DNA of 7,686 nucleotides from assembly GCA_036735565.1 (NCBI GenBank), contig DAINOC010000092.1, positions 1 through 7,686 of the forward strand, written 5' to 3'. Source of the DNA: Coraliomargarita_B sp036735565. GTDB taxonomy: Bacteria > Verrucomicrobiota > Verrucomicrobiia > Opitutales > Coraliomargaritaceae. Below, piece by piece: positions 1 to 5,952 of the stretch. The number at the start of each line of letters is the position of its first letter. Position 1 is the stretch's first letter. The position numbers and the translations under genes are program-made. Under the pieces are notes generated by a model. It was not told where the DNA came from. It searched no databases and worked only from the letters and a program-made list of their open reading frames with translations.

Positions 1-41
1 CAGGGTTGAACGCTCGGAATTTAACACTGGCGTCTCAAAGT

Positions 42-59
42 TTTCGAGCATGCTTGAAA
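42..59. promoter_or_regulatory. Near-perfect 18-bp palindrome upstream of purD
   Basis: The dyad TTTCGAGCATGCTTGAAA is centred on GCATGC and self-complementary except for one G/T pair. It lies 77 bases before the preferred purD start and about 10 bases upstream of the weak promoter candidate, a typical place for a regulator site. The dyad is seen directly; an operator role is inferred and no regulator is identified. Confidence 0.35.
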
Positions 60-68
60 TAATCCCCG

Positions 69-97
69 TTAACCCCGACTGCGTCTTCGCGTAAATC
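69..97 (+). promoter_or_regulatory. Weak sigma70-like promoter candidate for purD
   Basis: TTAACC (69-74) and TAAATC (92-97) are separated by 17 bases and resemble -35 and -10 boxes (4/6 and 3/6 matches to consensus). Transcription would begin near base 104, giving a leader of about 33 bases to the preferred purD ATG. The match is weak and could be chance. The rest of bases 1-136 contains no recognisable gene. Confidence 0.22.
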
Positions 98-136
98 AAA
101 CTTTACCTGATGGCCGGATTCTGGATTGTGGGTCGA

Positions 137-1426
137 ATGTCTGACAACCCATCCCTCACACTCCTCGTCGTCGGCTCGGGCGGCCGCGAACACGCTCTCG
201 TGCAGATGTGCCTCGCCAGTCCCTTGGTTAAGCGGGTAATCGCCGCACCGGGAAATGGCGGCATGGCCGCACAGGTCGAGTGTTTTGACCGTTCGGTCGA
301 GGACATTGCCGGACTGGTGCAGTTGGCGCGCGATGAGGCAGTCGATTTGGTTCTGGTTGGCCCCGAGGTGCCGCTGAGTCTCGGTCTGGTCGATGCTCTG
401 CAAGCAGCCGGGATCGACGCCTATGGGCCGACCCGCGACGGTGCTCAGCTCGAGTCCAGCAAGGCCTTCTGCAAGGACTTTTTCGCCCGCCATGCCATTC
501 CGACGGCCGCTTACGCCAGCTTTACCGAAGTCGCGCCCGCCCTTGCTTACCTCGAAACGCACCCCGCTCCAATCGTGATCAAAGCCAGCGGCTTGGCCGC
601 CGGGAAAGGTGTGATCATGGCATCGACGCAGGCTGAGGCCGAAGCCGCCGTGCGCGATATGCTCGAGGGCGAGGCCTTTGGGGCCAGCGGACGGGAGATC
701 GTGATCGAGGAGACGCTCTACGGTGAAGAAGCCTCTATACACGTCATCGTTTCCGGAGAGGACTTTCTGGTCCTGCCTGCGAGTCAGGACCACAAGCGTG
801 CTGGCGAGGGCGACACCGGATTGAATACCGGGGGTATGGGTGCCTACACCCCGACCAGTCGCGTCACACCGGAAATGATGGCGGATATTGAGGCACGCGT
901 GATCCGCCCTACCCTTGCGGGACTTAAGGCCGACGGCATCGACTATCGCGGCACGCTTTATGCCGGGCTGATGTTGACTGACAAGGGTATCAAAGTTCTC
1001 GAATACAACGTCCGCTTCGGCGACCCCGAGACCCAAGTGCTGCTTCCCATGGTGGAGGATGATCTCGTGCCGATCCTGCGTGCCGCTGCCCGGGGCGAGC
1101 GGCTGCCGCGAACCCTCCGCATCAAGCCGGGCTCGGCGATGGTGGTGGTGTTGGCAGCAGGGGGCTATCCCGGCACCTACCAGAAGGGCGACCCCATTCG
1201 CCTGCCCGATGATTTGCCGGAAGCCACGGCGATTGTGCATGCCGGCACCATGCGCGATAGTGAGGGCCGGATGCTCACCTCAGGCGGCCGTGTGCTCGGG
1301 GTCAGTGCACAGGCCGGGAGTTTGCGGGAGGCTGCGAAACTCGCGTATTTGGTTTGCGATCAGATTGACTATGCGGGAAAGTATCTGCGTCGGGATATCG
1401 GGCACCGCGAACTCAAGCGCAAATAA
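137..1426 (+). CDS. purD: Phosphoribosylamine--glycine ligase (GARS)
   Basis: This enzyme catalyses the second step of de novo purine synthesis, joining glycine to 5-phosphoribosylamine with ATP to give glycinamide ribonucleotide in the cytoplasm. The 429-aa product is full length for the family. The N-terminal GSGGREHAL motif is at residues 13-21, the ATP-grasp glycine loop IVIKASGLAAGKGV at 146-159, the QDHKRAGEGDTGLNTGGMGAY segment at about 207-227, the metal-binding EYNVRFGDPETQ at 289-300, and the C-terminal GGYPGTYQKGDPI near 342-354. An in-frame ATG at 110 would add nine residues. I prefer 137 because family members begin only a few residues before the GSGGREHAL strand. Neither start has a clear Shine-Dalgarno sequence. 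The phosphatase gene follows after 27 bases, so co-transcription is likely. The identification is very secure. Confidence 0.97.
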   Translation: MSDNPSLTLLVVGSGGREHALVQMCLASPLVKRVIAAPGNGGMAAQVECFDRSVEDIAGLVQLARDEAVDLVLVGPEVPLSLGLVDALQAAGIDAYGPTRDGAQLESSKAFCKDFFARHAIPTAAYASFTEVAPALAYLETHPAPIVIKASGLAAGKGVIMASTQAEAEAAVRDMLEGEAFGASGREIVIEETLYGEEASIHVIVSGEDFLVLPASQDHKRAGEGDTGLNTGGMGAYTPTSRVTPEMMADIEARVIRPTLAGLKADGIDYRGTLYAGLMLTDKGIKVLEYNVRFGDPETQVLLPMVEDDLVPILRAAARGERLPRTLRIKPGSAMVVVLAAGGYPGTYQKGDPIRLPDDLPEATAIVHAGTMRDSEGRMLTSGGRVLGVSAQAGSLREAAKLAYLVCDQIDYAGKYLRRDIGHRELKRK

Positions 1427-1453
1427 CACGCCGCCCGCGATCAGCGCATCACC

Positions 1454-1954
1454 ATGGCCAAGCGAAATCTTATTCTCACCATCTGCACCGGCAACGTCTG
1501 CCGCAGTCCTATGGCTGAAGTGCTGCTCCGGCACGCGCTGGCGGCAGAAGGTTCGCCGCTGGACCAACTGGAGGTGGTCTCCGCAGGGGTGGCGGCCGGT
1601 GTGGGTGATCCCGCATCTGCCAATTCCGTATCCGCACTCAAAAAAGTGCAGCTCGACCTCGGTCAGCACAAAAGCCAGCCCCTCACGGCTGATATAATTG
1701 ATCGCGCCTTTGCGATTTTTGGCATGACGGATTCGCACCTGGACATTCTCCGTCACTACTACCCGGAACTGCCGGAACATGTGCACCTCTTTCGGGGTTT
1801 CATGAGAGATACTGCGGATGATCAGATCCCGGATCCATTCGGCCAGGATCTTCGCGCCTATCAAGCCTGTCTGGATTCCATGATCGAGGCGATCCCTTCA
1901 CTCGTGAAGTTTCTGAAGACCACTTACCCTCCCTATTATTATGCCACTGCTTAA
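1454..1954 (+). CDS. Low-molecular-weight protein tyrosine (or arginine) phosphatase
   Basis: This is a cytoplasmic phosphatase of the LMW-PTP fold, which removes phosphate from tyrosine or, in the YwlE branch, arginine residues. The 166-aa product has the P-loop C-X5-R as CTGNVCRS, with nucleophile Cys11 and Arg17, followed by PMAE. The conserved SAG motif is at 43-45. The general-acid loop IPDPFG places the catalytic Asp at 127. Length is normal to slightly long. The Tyr-rich C-terminal tail (PPYYYATA) is unusual, though its last codons are also constrained by the overlapping next gene. The gene lies 27 bases after purD, without a visible ribosome binding site, and overlaps the MIF-type gene by 14 bases. 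Arsenate reductase and ribose-5-phosphate-associated relatives share the fold, so family membership is firm but the substrate is not. Confidence 0.93.
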   Translation: MAKRNLILTICTGNVCRSPMAEVLLRHALAAEGSPLDQLEVVSAGVAAGVGDPASANSVSALKKVQLDLGQHKSQPLTADIIDRAFAIFGMTDSHLDILRHYYPELPEHVHLFRGFMRDTADDQIPDPFGQDLRAYQACLDSMIEAIPSLVKFLKTTYPPYYYATA

Positions 1955-2288
1955 CGTCACTTCCAATATCACCCTGTCCGAAGCGGAGAAGATCAACGCC
2001 CTGCATACCCTCTCCTCGGCTGCGGCCGAGCTTCTGGGTAAGCCCGAACGCTACGTCATGACCAGTTGGACGACGGCCAAAATGACCATGGGCGGCTCCG
2101 ACGCCCCGGCGCTTTTTCTGGAGCTGCAGAGCATTCGGCTATCCCAAGAGGAAACGGCCCGTCTCAGTAAGGAGCTCTGCGAGCGGATTTGCCTGATCGT
2201 CGAGATCAACCCGGAGCGCATTTACCTGCGCTTTCAGGACGTAGACCCCGCTCTCTGGGGCTGGAACGGCAAAACCTTCGCCGATTAG
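1941..2288 (+). CDS. MIF/phenylpyruvate tautomerase family protein
   Basis: This 115-aa protein is a bacterial homologue of macrophage migration inhibitory factor, a trimeric tautomerase-fold protein. After Met removal the N-terminal Pro would be the catalytic base of keto-enol tautomerisation. Family hallmarks include LLGKPERYVMTSW (31-43), MGGSDAPA (50-57), LQSI (62-65), PERIYLRF (91-98) and the terminal LWGWNGKTFA. It resembles marine cyanobacterial MIF proteins more than classical 4-OT or CHMI. The CXXC redox motif of mammalian MIF is absent (Ala-Leu-Phe-Leu there), and the position of mammalian Asn97 is Arg. The start ATG lies inside the last codons of the phosphatase gene, which suggests translational coupling, and no Shine-Dalgarno sequence is visible. 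The physiological substrate is unknown for bacterial members. Confidence 0.92.
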   Translation: MPLLNVTSNITLSEAEKINALHTLSSAAAELLGKPERYVMTSWTTAKMTMGGSDAPALFLELQSIRLSQEETARLSKELCERICLIVEINPERIYLRFQDVDPALWGWNGKTFAD

Positions 2289-2336
2289 GCCAGCTAAAAT
2301 CCGTCCCCGACCTCCCGAGCATCCGGTTGGTTTCCG

Positions 2337-2365
2337 TTGACCTTCGATTCGCTCCGATTGATCTG
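2337..2365 (+). promoter_or_regulatory. Weak promoter candidate before the FAD oxidoreductase
   Basis: TTGACC (2337-2342) is a good -35 match, and GATCTG follows 17 bases later as a poor -10. It lies in the 105-base gap between the MIF gene and the FAD gene and would give a leader of about 22 bases. The gap contains no terminator-like hairpin, so read-through from the upstream block is equally possible. Confidence 0.2.
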
Positions 2366-2393
2366 AACTTTACGGTTTCCTGAACGATACGGC

Positions 2394-3986
2394 ATGGCCA
2401 ATACCGCACATCCGATGGTTGATATCGTGCTCCCACTTGAGGTGGCACCCGATCCGGACGCAGCCAAAACGGCTATCGCTAATAAGCTCGGGCTGGCACC
2501 CGCGCGTATCATCGATTTGCGCCTGCAAAAACAGTCCATCGATGCACGGCAGCGGCAGATTAAAGTTCAGCTCCGCTATGAGGTCGGGCTGGACGCGCCG
2601 CTCCCTCCCGATCCCGAATACCTGCCGGACTACCCCCACGTCGATTCTGCGGCACCGGCGGTGTTGATCATCGGCTCCGGTCCGGCCGGTATGTTCGCCG
2701 CGCTCCGCTGCCTTGAACTGGGCCTTCGTCCCATTGTGCTCGAGCGGGGCAAGGATGCCTCGGCACGCCGCTTCGACTTGCGGCCGATTCTTAAGGAAGG
2801 TCACGTGGTCGAGGACTCCAACTACTGCTTTGGCGAAGGCGGTGCCGGCACCTTCTCCGATGGCAAACTCTACACCCGGGCCACCAAGCGCGGCCCGGTG
2901 CGCACGGTTTATGAGACCCTCGTTGCCCATGGTGCACCGAGGGAAATCCTTATCGATGCCCATCCGCATATCGGGTCGAACCTGCTGCCAAAAGTCGTTA
3001 TGGCGATGAGGCACTCCATCTGCGGGGCTGGCGGTGACGTGCACTTCGGTGCCAAGGTAACGGATCTGCTGCTCGATGCCGGTTCGATCCGCGGGGTGCG
3101 CCTCGCGGATGGTCGCGAACTGCGGGCGGATCAGGTGATCCTTGCCACCGGTCACTCCGCCCGGGACATCTACCGATTACTGGACCGGCGCCAGATCCGG
3201 CTTGAGCAAAAGACCTTTGCGGTCGGCGTCCGTATCGAGCACCCCCAGCCTCTAATCGATCAGCTGCAGTATCATTTACCGGATACGGCTACCCGCCCCC
3301 GTCTGCTTCCGGCGGCGAGCTACCGGTTGGCCACAAAGATCGACGGACGCGGCGTGCACTCATTTTGCATGTGCCCCGGCGGCTTCATCGTGCCAGCAGC
3401 GACGGAAAACGACGAGGTAGTGGTCAATGGCATGAGCCTCTCCCGCAGGGATTCACCCTTCGCCAACAGCGGCATGGTGGTCACCGTTGAGCCGGAGGAC
3501 ACAACAGACTTCCTGGAGGAGCACGGCATCCTCGCCGGAATCGCCTTTCAGAAAGCGTTGGAAGTCGCCGCCAAAGTCCATGGCGGTGGCGGTCAGGTCG
3601 CGCCCGGACAGCGGGTGAACGATTTTTTGAAGGGCACTTCATCATCCGAGCTCCCACCGACCAGCTACTCTCCGGGCATCCAGCCTGCGCGCATCGACCA
3701 AATTCTACCTGATTGGATGGTCTCCCGCCTGCGCCGCGGTCTCCAACTGTTCGGCCGACAGATGCCGGGCTACCTCAGCGGGGATTGCAACCTTGTTGGT
3801 TTCGAGACGCGGACCAGTTCCCCGGTCCGCATACCGCGGGATCCGACGACTTTACAGCACCCCGAAGTCTCCGGGCTCTATCCCTGCGGTGAAGGGGCAG
3901 GCTTCGCCGGCGGCATCGTCAGCGCCGCGCTCGACGGTCTGCGCTGTGCGGACGCAGCAGCCTCTTTTGCCGCATCGAAGCGATGA
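2394..3986 (+). CDS. COG2509-type FAD-dependent dehydrogenase
   Basis: This is a large cytoplasmic flavoprotein (530 aa), typical in length for the uncharacterised COG2509 NAD(P)/FAD-dependent oxidoreductases. An N-terminal domain of about 80 residues (a beta-alpha segment, VDIVLPLEV to RYEV) precedes the Rossmann dinucleotide-binding motif LIIGSGPAGM (91-100), with the ribose-binding acid Glu117 in VLERG. The family signature CFGEGGAGTFSDGKLYTR covers 145-162. VILATGHSARD lies mid-protein, a GFETRTSSPVRIPR segment lies around 468-481, and the FAD-closing LYPCGEGAGFAGG is near 495-507. No transmembrane segment or signal peptide is evident. The substrate of this family is unknown. The start has no Shine-Dalgarno sequence, but the N-terminal domain supports this ATG. 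The gene ends 10 bases before the convergent unknown gene. Confidence 0.92.
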   Translation: MANTAHPMVDIVLPLEVAPDPDAAKTAIANKLGLAPARIIDLRLQKQSIDARQRQIKVQLRYEVGLDAPLPPDPEYLPDYPHVDSAAPAVLIIGSGPAGMFAALRCLELGLRPIVLERGKDASARRFDLRPILKEGHVVEDSNYCFGEGGAGTFSDGKLYTRATKRGPVRTVYETLVAHGAPREILIDAHPHIGSNLLPKVVMAMRHSICGAGGDVHFGAKVTDLLLDAGSIRGVRLADGRELRADQVILATGHSARDIYRLLDRRQIRLEQKTFAVGVRIEHPQPLIDQLQYHLPDTATRPRLLPAASYRLATKIDGRGVHSFCMCPGGFIVPAATENDEVVVNGMSLSRRDSPFANSGMVVTVEPEDTTDFLEEHGILAGIAFQKALEVAAKVHGGGGQVAPGQRVNDFLKGTSSSELPPTSYSPGIQPARIDQILPDWMVSRLRRGLQLFGRQMPGYLSGDCNLVGFETRTSSPVRIPRDPTTLQHPEVSGLYPCGEGAGFAGGIVSAALDGLRCADAAASFAASKR

Positions 3987-3996
3987 GCGGATGAAC

Positions 3997-4941
3997 CTAG
4001 CGCCGCAAAAAGCGCCCGAGGAACCCGCCCTGCTGTTCCTGGGGTCGACCAAAGTAGAGATTGGCCAGTTGCACCGCAAGACGCTCGATCGCCGGGCGGT
4101 TGAGCGGAAGGAAAAACCGGGCCGGCTCACCGCCGTGCGTTACCAGTTGCCGGAGTTCGGCAGCTTCATCGGTAAACCATTCGCAAAAACGGGTGACCCG
4201 CTCCATAGACGGATTCAGCGCAGCGACCGCGTCGGTACCCTGTATTCGTGCTAATGCATCACTCTCTTCGGAAGATAGGTCCATTCCGGCATCTCGCTTC
4301 AAAAGCGAAACAGCTCCGGGCTCCAAGTTGCGAATGAGTCCGCCGATGGCCTCCGCGAGATGGAGGCCCTGCCCTCCCGCACGATAAGGGAGAAAGCGCG
4401 CAATCATCACCTCGTCCTTGTTGGACAATGCCGTCAGAAAGGAGCGGGTCCCGGCGTCGAGTTCGTTGAAGGCCGTCTCTGACTGACCATGCTGGATGAG
4501 GTCTCTCAGTGTTTTGAGCCCGCGCTTCTCCAGTGCCAGGAGCGTCGCCAATTCAAAGTTCCCCAAAGCCAGAGGGAAAAGCGGTGCAATAGTCAGCTTG
4601 GCGACGCTGCGCTCAATTGAGTCGTCCACGAGGCACTCACTTTCGACGAAATCCGCCATGTCGCCGAAAGGATCATCAAAGGCCAGCGTTTCACGGAGGA
4701 TATCCATGAGGGTTCGAATACGGCTCTGCTTGCCGATGAGTCCTGGAACCGAACTGAGCTCCTCCAGTTCGAGGCTGATATATTTGGCCGGAGTTTCACC
4801 GCTCCCTTTAAACGGCCACGAACAGCCGGCATTTTGCGCTAGGGCGGTCAACTCCATGTCGCTCAAAGGTGAATTGACGAAGCGGGCCCGCATGTGGTTC
4901 CACTCCGTTTCGCTGTAAGGTTCGTAACCTGGATTGCTCAT
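3997..4941 (-). CDS. Hypothetical protein with possible helix-hairpin-helix/alpha-CTD-like segment
   Basis: I do not recognise this 314-aa product. It is predicted soluble and mainly helical, without signal peptide or membrane segments, and ends in a basic tail (GGFLGRFLRR). Residues 129-150 (FELATLLALEKRGLKTLRDL and two more) resemble the helix-turn pattern of the RNA polymerase alpha C-terminal domain, in which a leucine-rich helix is followed by a Gly-x-x-Thr turn. A second Gly-containing helical stretch (SVPGLIGKQSRIRTL) lies near 64-78. The ORF could extend to an ATG at base 5052, but those 37 extra residues would cross the cysH upstream region, so the ATG at 4941 (MSNPGYEPYS) is preferred. 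Coding use agrees with the host, so this looks like a real resident gene. It converges on the FAD gene and diverges from cysH. Existence is likely; function is unknown. Confidence 0.75.
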   Translation of the reverse strand: MSNPGYEPYSETEWNHMRARFVNSPLSDMELTALAQNAGCSWPFKGSGETPAKYISLELEELSSVPGLIGKQSRIRTLMDILRETLAFDDPFGDMADFVESECLVDDSIERSVAKLTIAPLFPLALGNFELATLLALEKRGLKTLRDLIQHGQSETAFNELDAGTRSFLTALSNKDEVMIARFLPYRAGGQGLHLAEAIGGLIRNLEPGAVSLLKRDAGMDLSSEESDALARIQGTDAVAALNPSMERVTRFCEWFTDEAAELRQLVTHGGEPARFFLPLNRPAIERLAVQLANLYFGRPQEQQGGFLGRFLRR

Positions 4942-5077
4942 AGAAAATTTCAATTGTGGCCGACCATCGAAGTAAGCGCAACCCCGCATGATCGAACAAG
5001 GGATGAAAATCCCCTGCATTGTCCGCAAAACTTGAACAATACTTGACTTCATGACTCAAGAACCAATTTTATATCCC
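4942..5077. promoter_or_regulatory. Divergent upstream region of cysH and the unknown gene
   Basis: This gap of about 136 bases is more AT-rich than its flanks and must drive both genes. For cysH the best boxes are TTGACT (5043-5048) and TTTTAT (5067-5072), 18 bases apart, which would start transcription almost at the ATG of 5078. Two CTTGA units (5031-5035 and 5042-5046) and an inverted TCAAG (5056-5060) cluster over the -35 region and could form a regulator site. No riboswitch fold is recognised. The boxes are seen; their function is inferred. Confidence 0.35.
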
Positions 5078-5803
5078 ATGTCTCTGACTGATTCCTCCGA
5101 TTCCCTTCTTTCCCCTGCTGCTTCACTGGAGGCAGCAACCGCGACGGAGCGCGTGCGTTGGGCCTACGCGAACTATGGCGACTCTCTCGTGCTGACCACC
5201 AGTTTCGGCGTTCAGAGTGCTGTTATGCTTCATTTGGTGACGACCCAACTGCCGAATATCCCAGTAATCTTTATCGACACCGGCTACTTGTTTCCCTCGA
5301 CCTATACCTTCGCGAGGGACCTGACCGAGCGTCTGAAGTTGAATTTAAAGACCTTTGTGCCGCGCCAGACGGCTGCCCAGCAGGAGGCCCTCTATGGCAA
5401 GCTCTGGGAACAGGGCGTTGAGGGAATCGAGCGCTACAACCGGATCAATAAAGTCGAACCCATGAACCGTGCCGTCAGTGAGTTGGGTGCCAGCGCCTGG
5501 CTGTCCGGTCTGCGTCGTTCACAGTCGAGTTCGCGCAAGGAGCGGCCCTTTGTTGAACAGCAAAATAAGGTTACCAAGATCTACCCGATCCTCGATTGGA
5601 CGGACCGCGATATTTATATCTATCTCACAGAAAACGGCCTGCCCTACCATCCGCTGTGGGATCAGGGCTATGTTTCTGTCGGTGATTGGCACAGCACGCG
5701 AAAGCTCGGTGAAGGGATGACCGAAGAGGAAACCCGCTTTGGCGGTCTGAAGCGTGAGTGCGGGCTGCACGAAGTATCGGGCGGCGCGGATTTCCAGATT
5801 TAG
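5078..5803 (+). CDS. cysH: Phosphoadenylyl-sulfate (PAPS) reductase, thioredoxin-dependent
   Basis: CysH reduces PAPS to sulfite and adenosine 3',5'-bisphosphate using thioredoxin, in assimilatory sulfate reduction. The product (241 aa from this start) follows E. coli CysH closely: TTSFGVQSAVMLHLV, FIDTGYLFPSTY, YGKLWEQGVEGIERYN, NKVEPMNRA, SGLRRSQSSSR, PYHPLWDQGYVSVGD and the C-terminal KRECGLHE with the catalytic Cys. That Cys is the only one in the protein, so the paired cysteines that bind the 4Fe-4S cluster in APS reductases are missing. PAPS is therefore the likely substrate, implying an APS kinase elsewhere. An ATG at 5051 would add nine residues, but those codons are AT-rich (ATT, TTA, TAT) and overlap the promoter candidate, so 5078 is preferred. 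Neither start has a Shine-Dalgarno sequence. Confidence 0.95.
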   Translation: MSLTDSSDSLLSPAASLEAATATERVRWAYANYGDSLVLTTSFGVQSAVMLHLVTTQLPNIPVIFIDTGYLFPSTYTFARDLTERLKLNLKTFVPRQTAAQQEALYGKLWEQGVEGIERYNRINKVEPMNRAVSELGASAWLSGLRRSQSSSRKERPFVEQQNKVTKIYPILDWTDRDIYIYLTENGLPYHPLWDQGYVSVGDWHSTRKLGEGMTEEETRFGGLKRECGLHEVSGGADFQI

Positions 5804-5824
5804 GCATTCTGCGGGAAACGGAAC

Positions 5825-5839
5825 GCACGGTATCCGTGC
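5825..5839 (+). terminator. Hairpin after cysH without a T tract
   Basis: GCACGG-TAT-CCGTGC forms a perfect 6-bp, GC-rich stem with a three-base loop 22 bases after the cysH stop. No run of T follows, so it is not a classical intrinsic terminator. It may stabilise the cysH mRNA 3' end or mark a factor-dependent stop. Confidence 0.3.
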
Positions 5840-5888
5840 TCCAACGCGGGCACGGGTGCGACGATCCCGGTCAGTCGCAGATGCGTGG

Positions 5889-5918
5889 TTGACGTCCGCA
5901 CTCGTCAGCCACTAGTAA
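5889..5918 (+). promoter_or_regulatory. Promoter candidate for the PPK2 gene
   Basis: TTGACG (5889-5894) is a 5/6 match to the -35 consensus. TAGTAA (5913-5918) follows after 18 bases as a moderate -10 box. Transcription would start near 5925, leaving a leader of about 28 bases before the ATG at 5953. This is the best -35 in the window. Confidence 0.38.
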
Positions 5919-5952
5919 CAGGACTTTCCTTTTGTGCGCGCTCCGAGTCCTT

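Noticed and set aside
91..106. GTAAA-TCAAAC-TTTAC small hairpin before purD
   Set aside because: A 5-bp AT-rich stem is too weak and too common to call a feature.
1..109. Possible 3' end of an upstream gene
   Set aside because: No frame shows recognisable coding sequence running in from base 1, so it is treated as non-coding leader.
35..1240. 401-aa open frame on the minus strand opposite purD
   Set aside because: It lies fully antisense to a secure purD gene, has a His/Arg/Gly-rich composition typical of shadow frames in GC-rich DNA, and shows no family motif.
1280..1864. 194-aa minus-strand open frame across the purD end and the phosphatase gene
   Set aside because: It is antisense to two real genes and has no recognisable domain; it is a shadow frame.
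2370..3155. 261-aa minus-strand open frame opposite the FAD oxidoreductase
   Set aside because: It is antisense to the Rossmann-motif gene, and its residues mirror codon bias rather than a protein family.
4496..4918. 140-aa plus-strand open frame inside the unknown gene, as evidence against the minus gene
   Set aside because: It is very rich in Ser and Arg and has no motif. The minus frame is longer and has balanced composition with plausible helices, so the minus gene is kept.
4942..5052. 37-residue N-terminal extension of the unknown minus-strand gene
   Set aside because: It would cover the whole cysH upstream region and touch its first ATG. The segment is Cys-containing and unlike the rest of the protein, so the ATG at 4941 is a better start.
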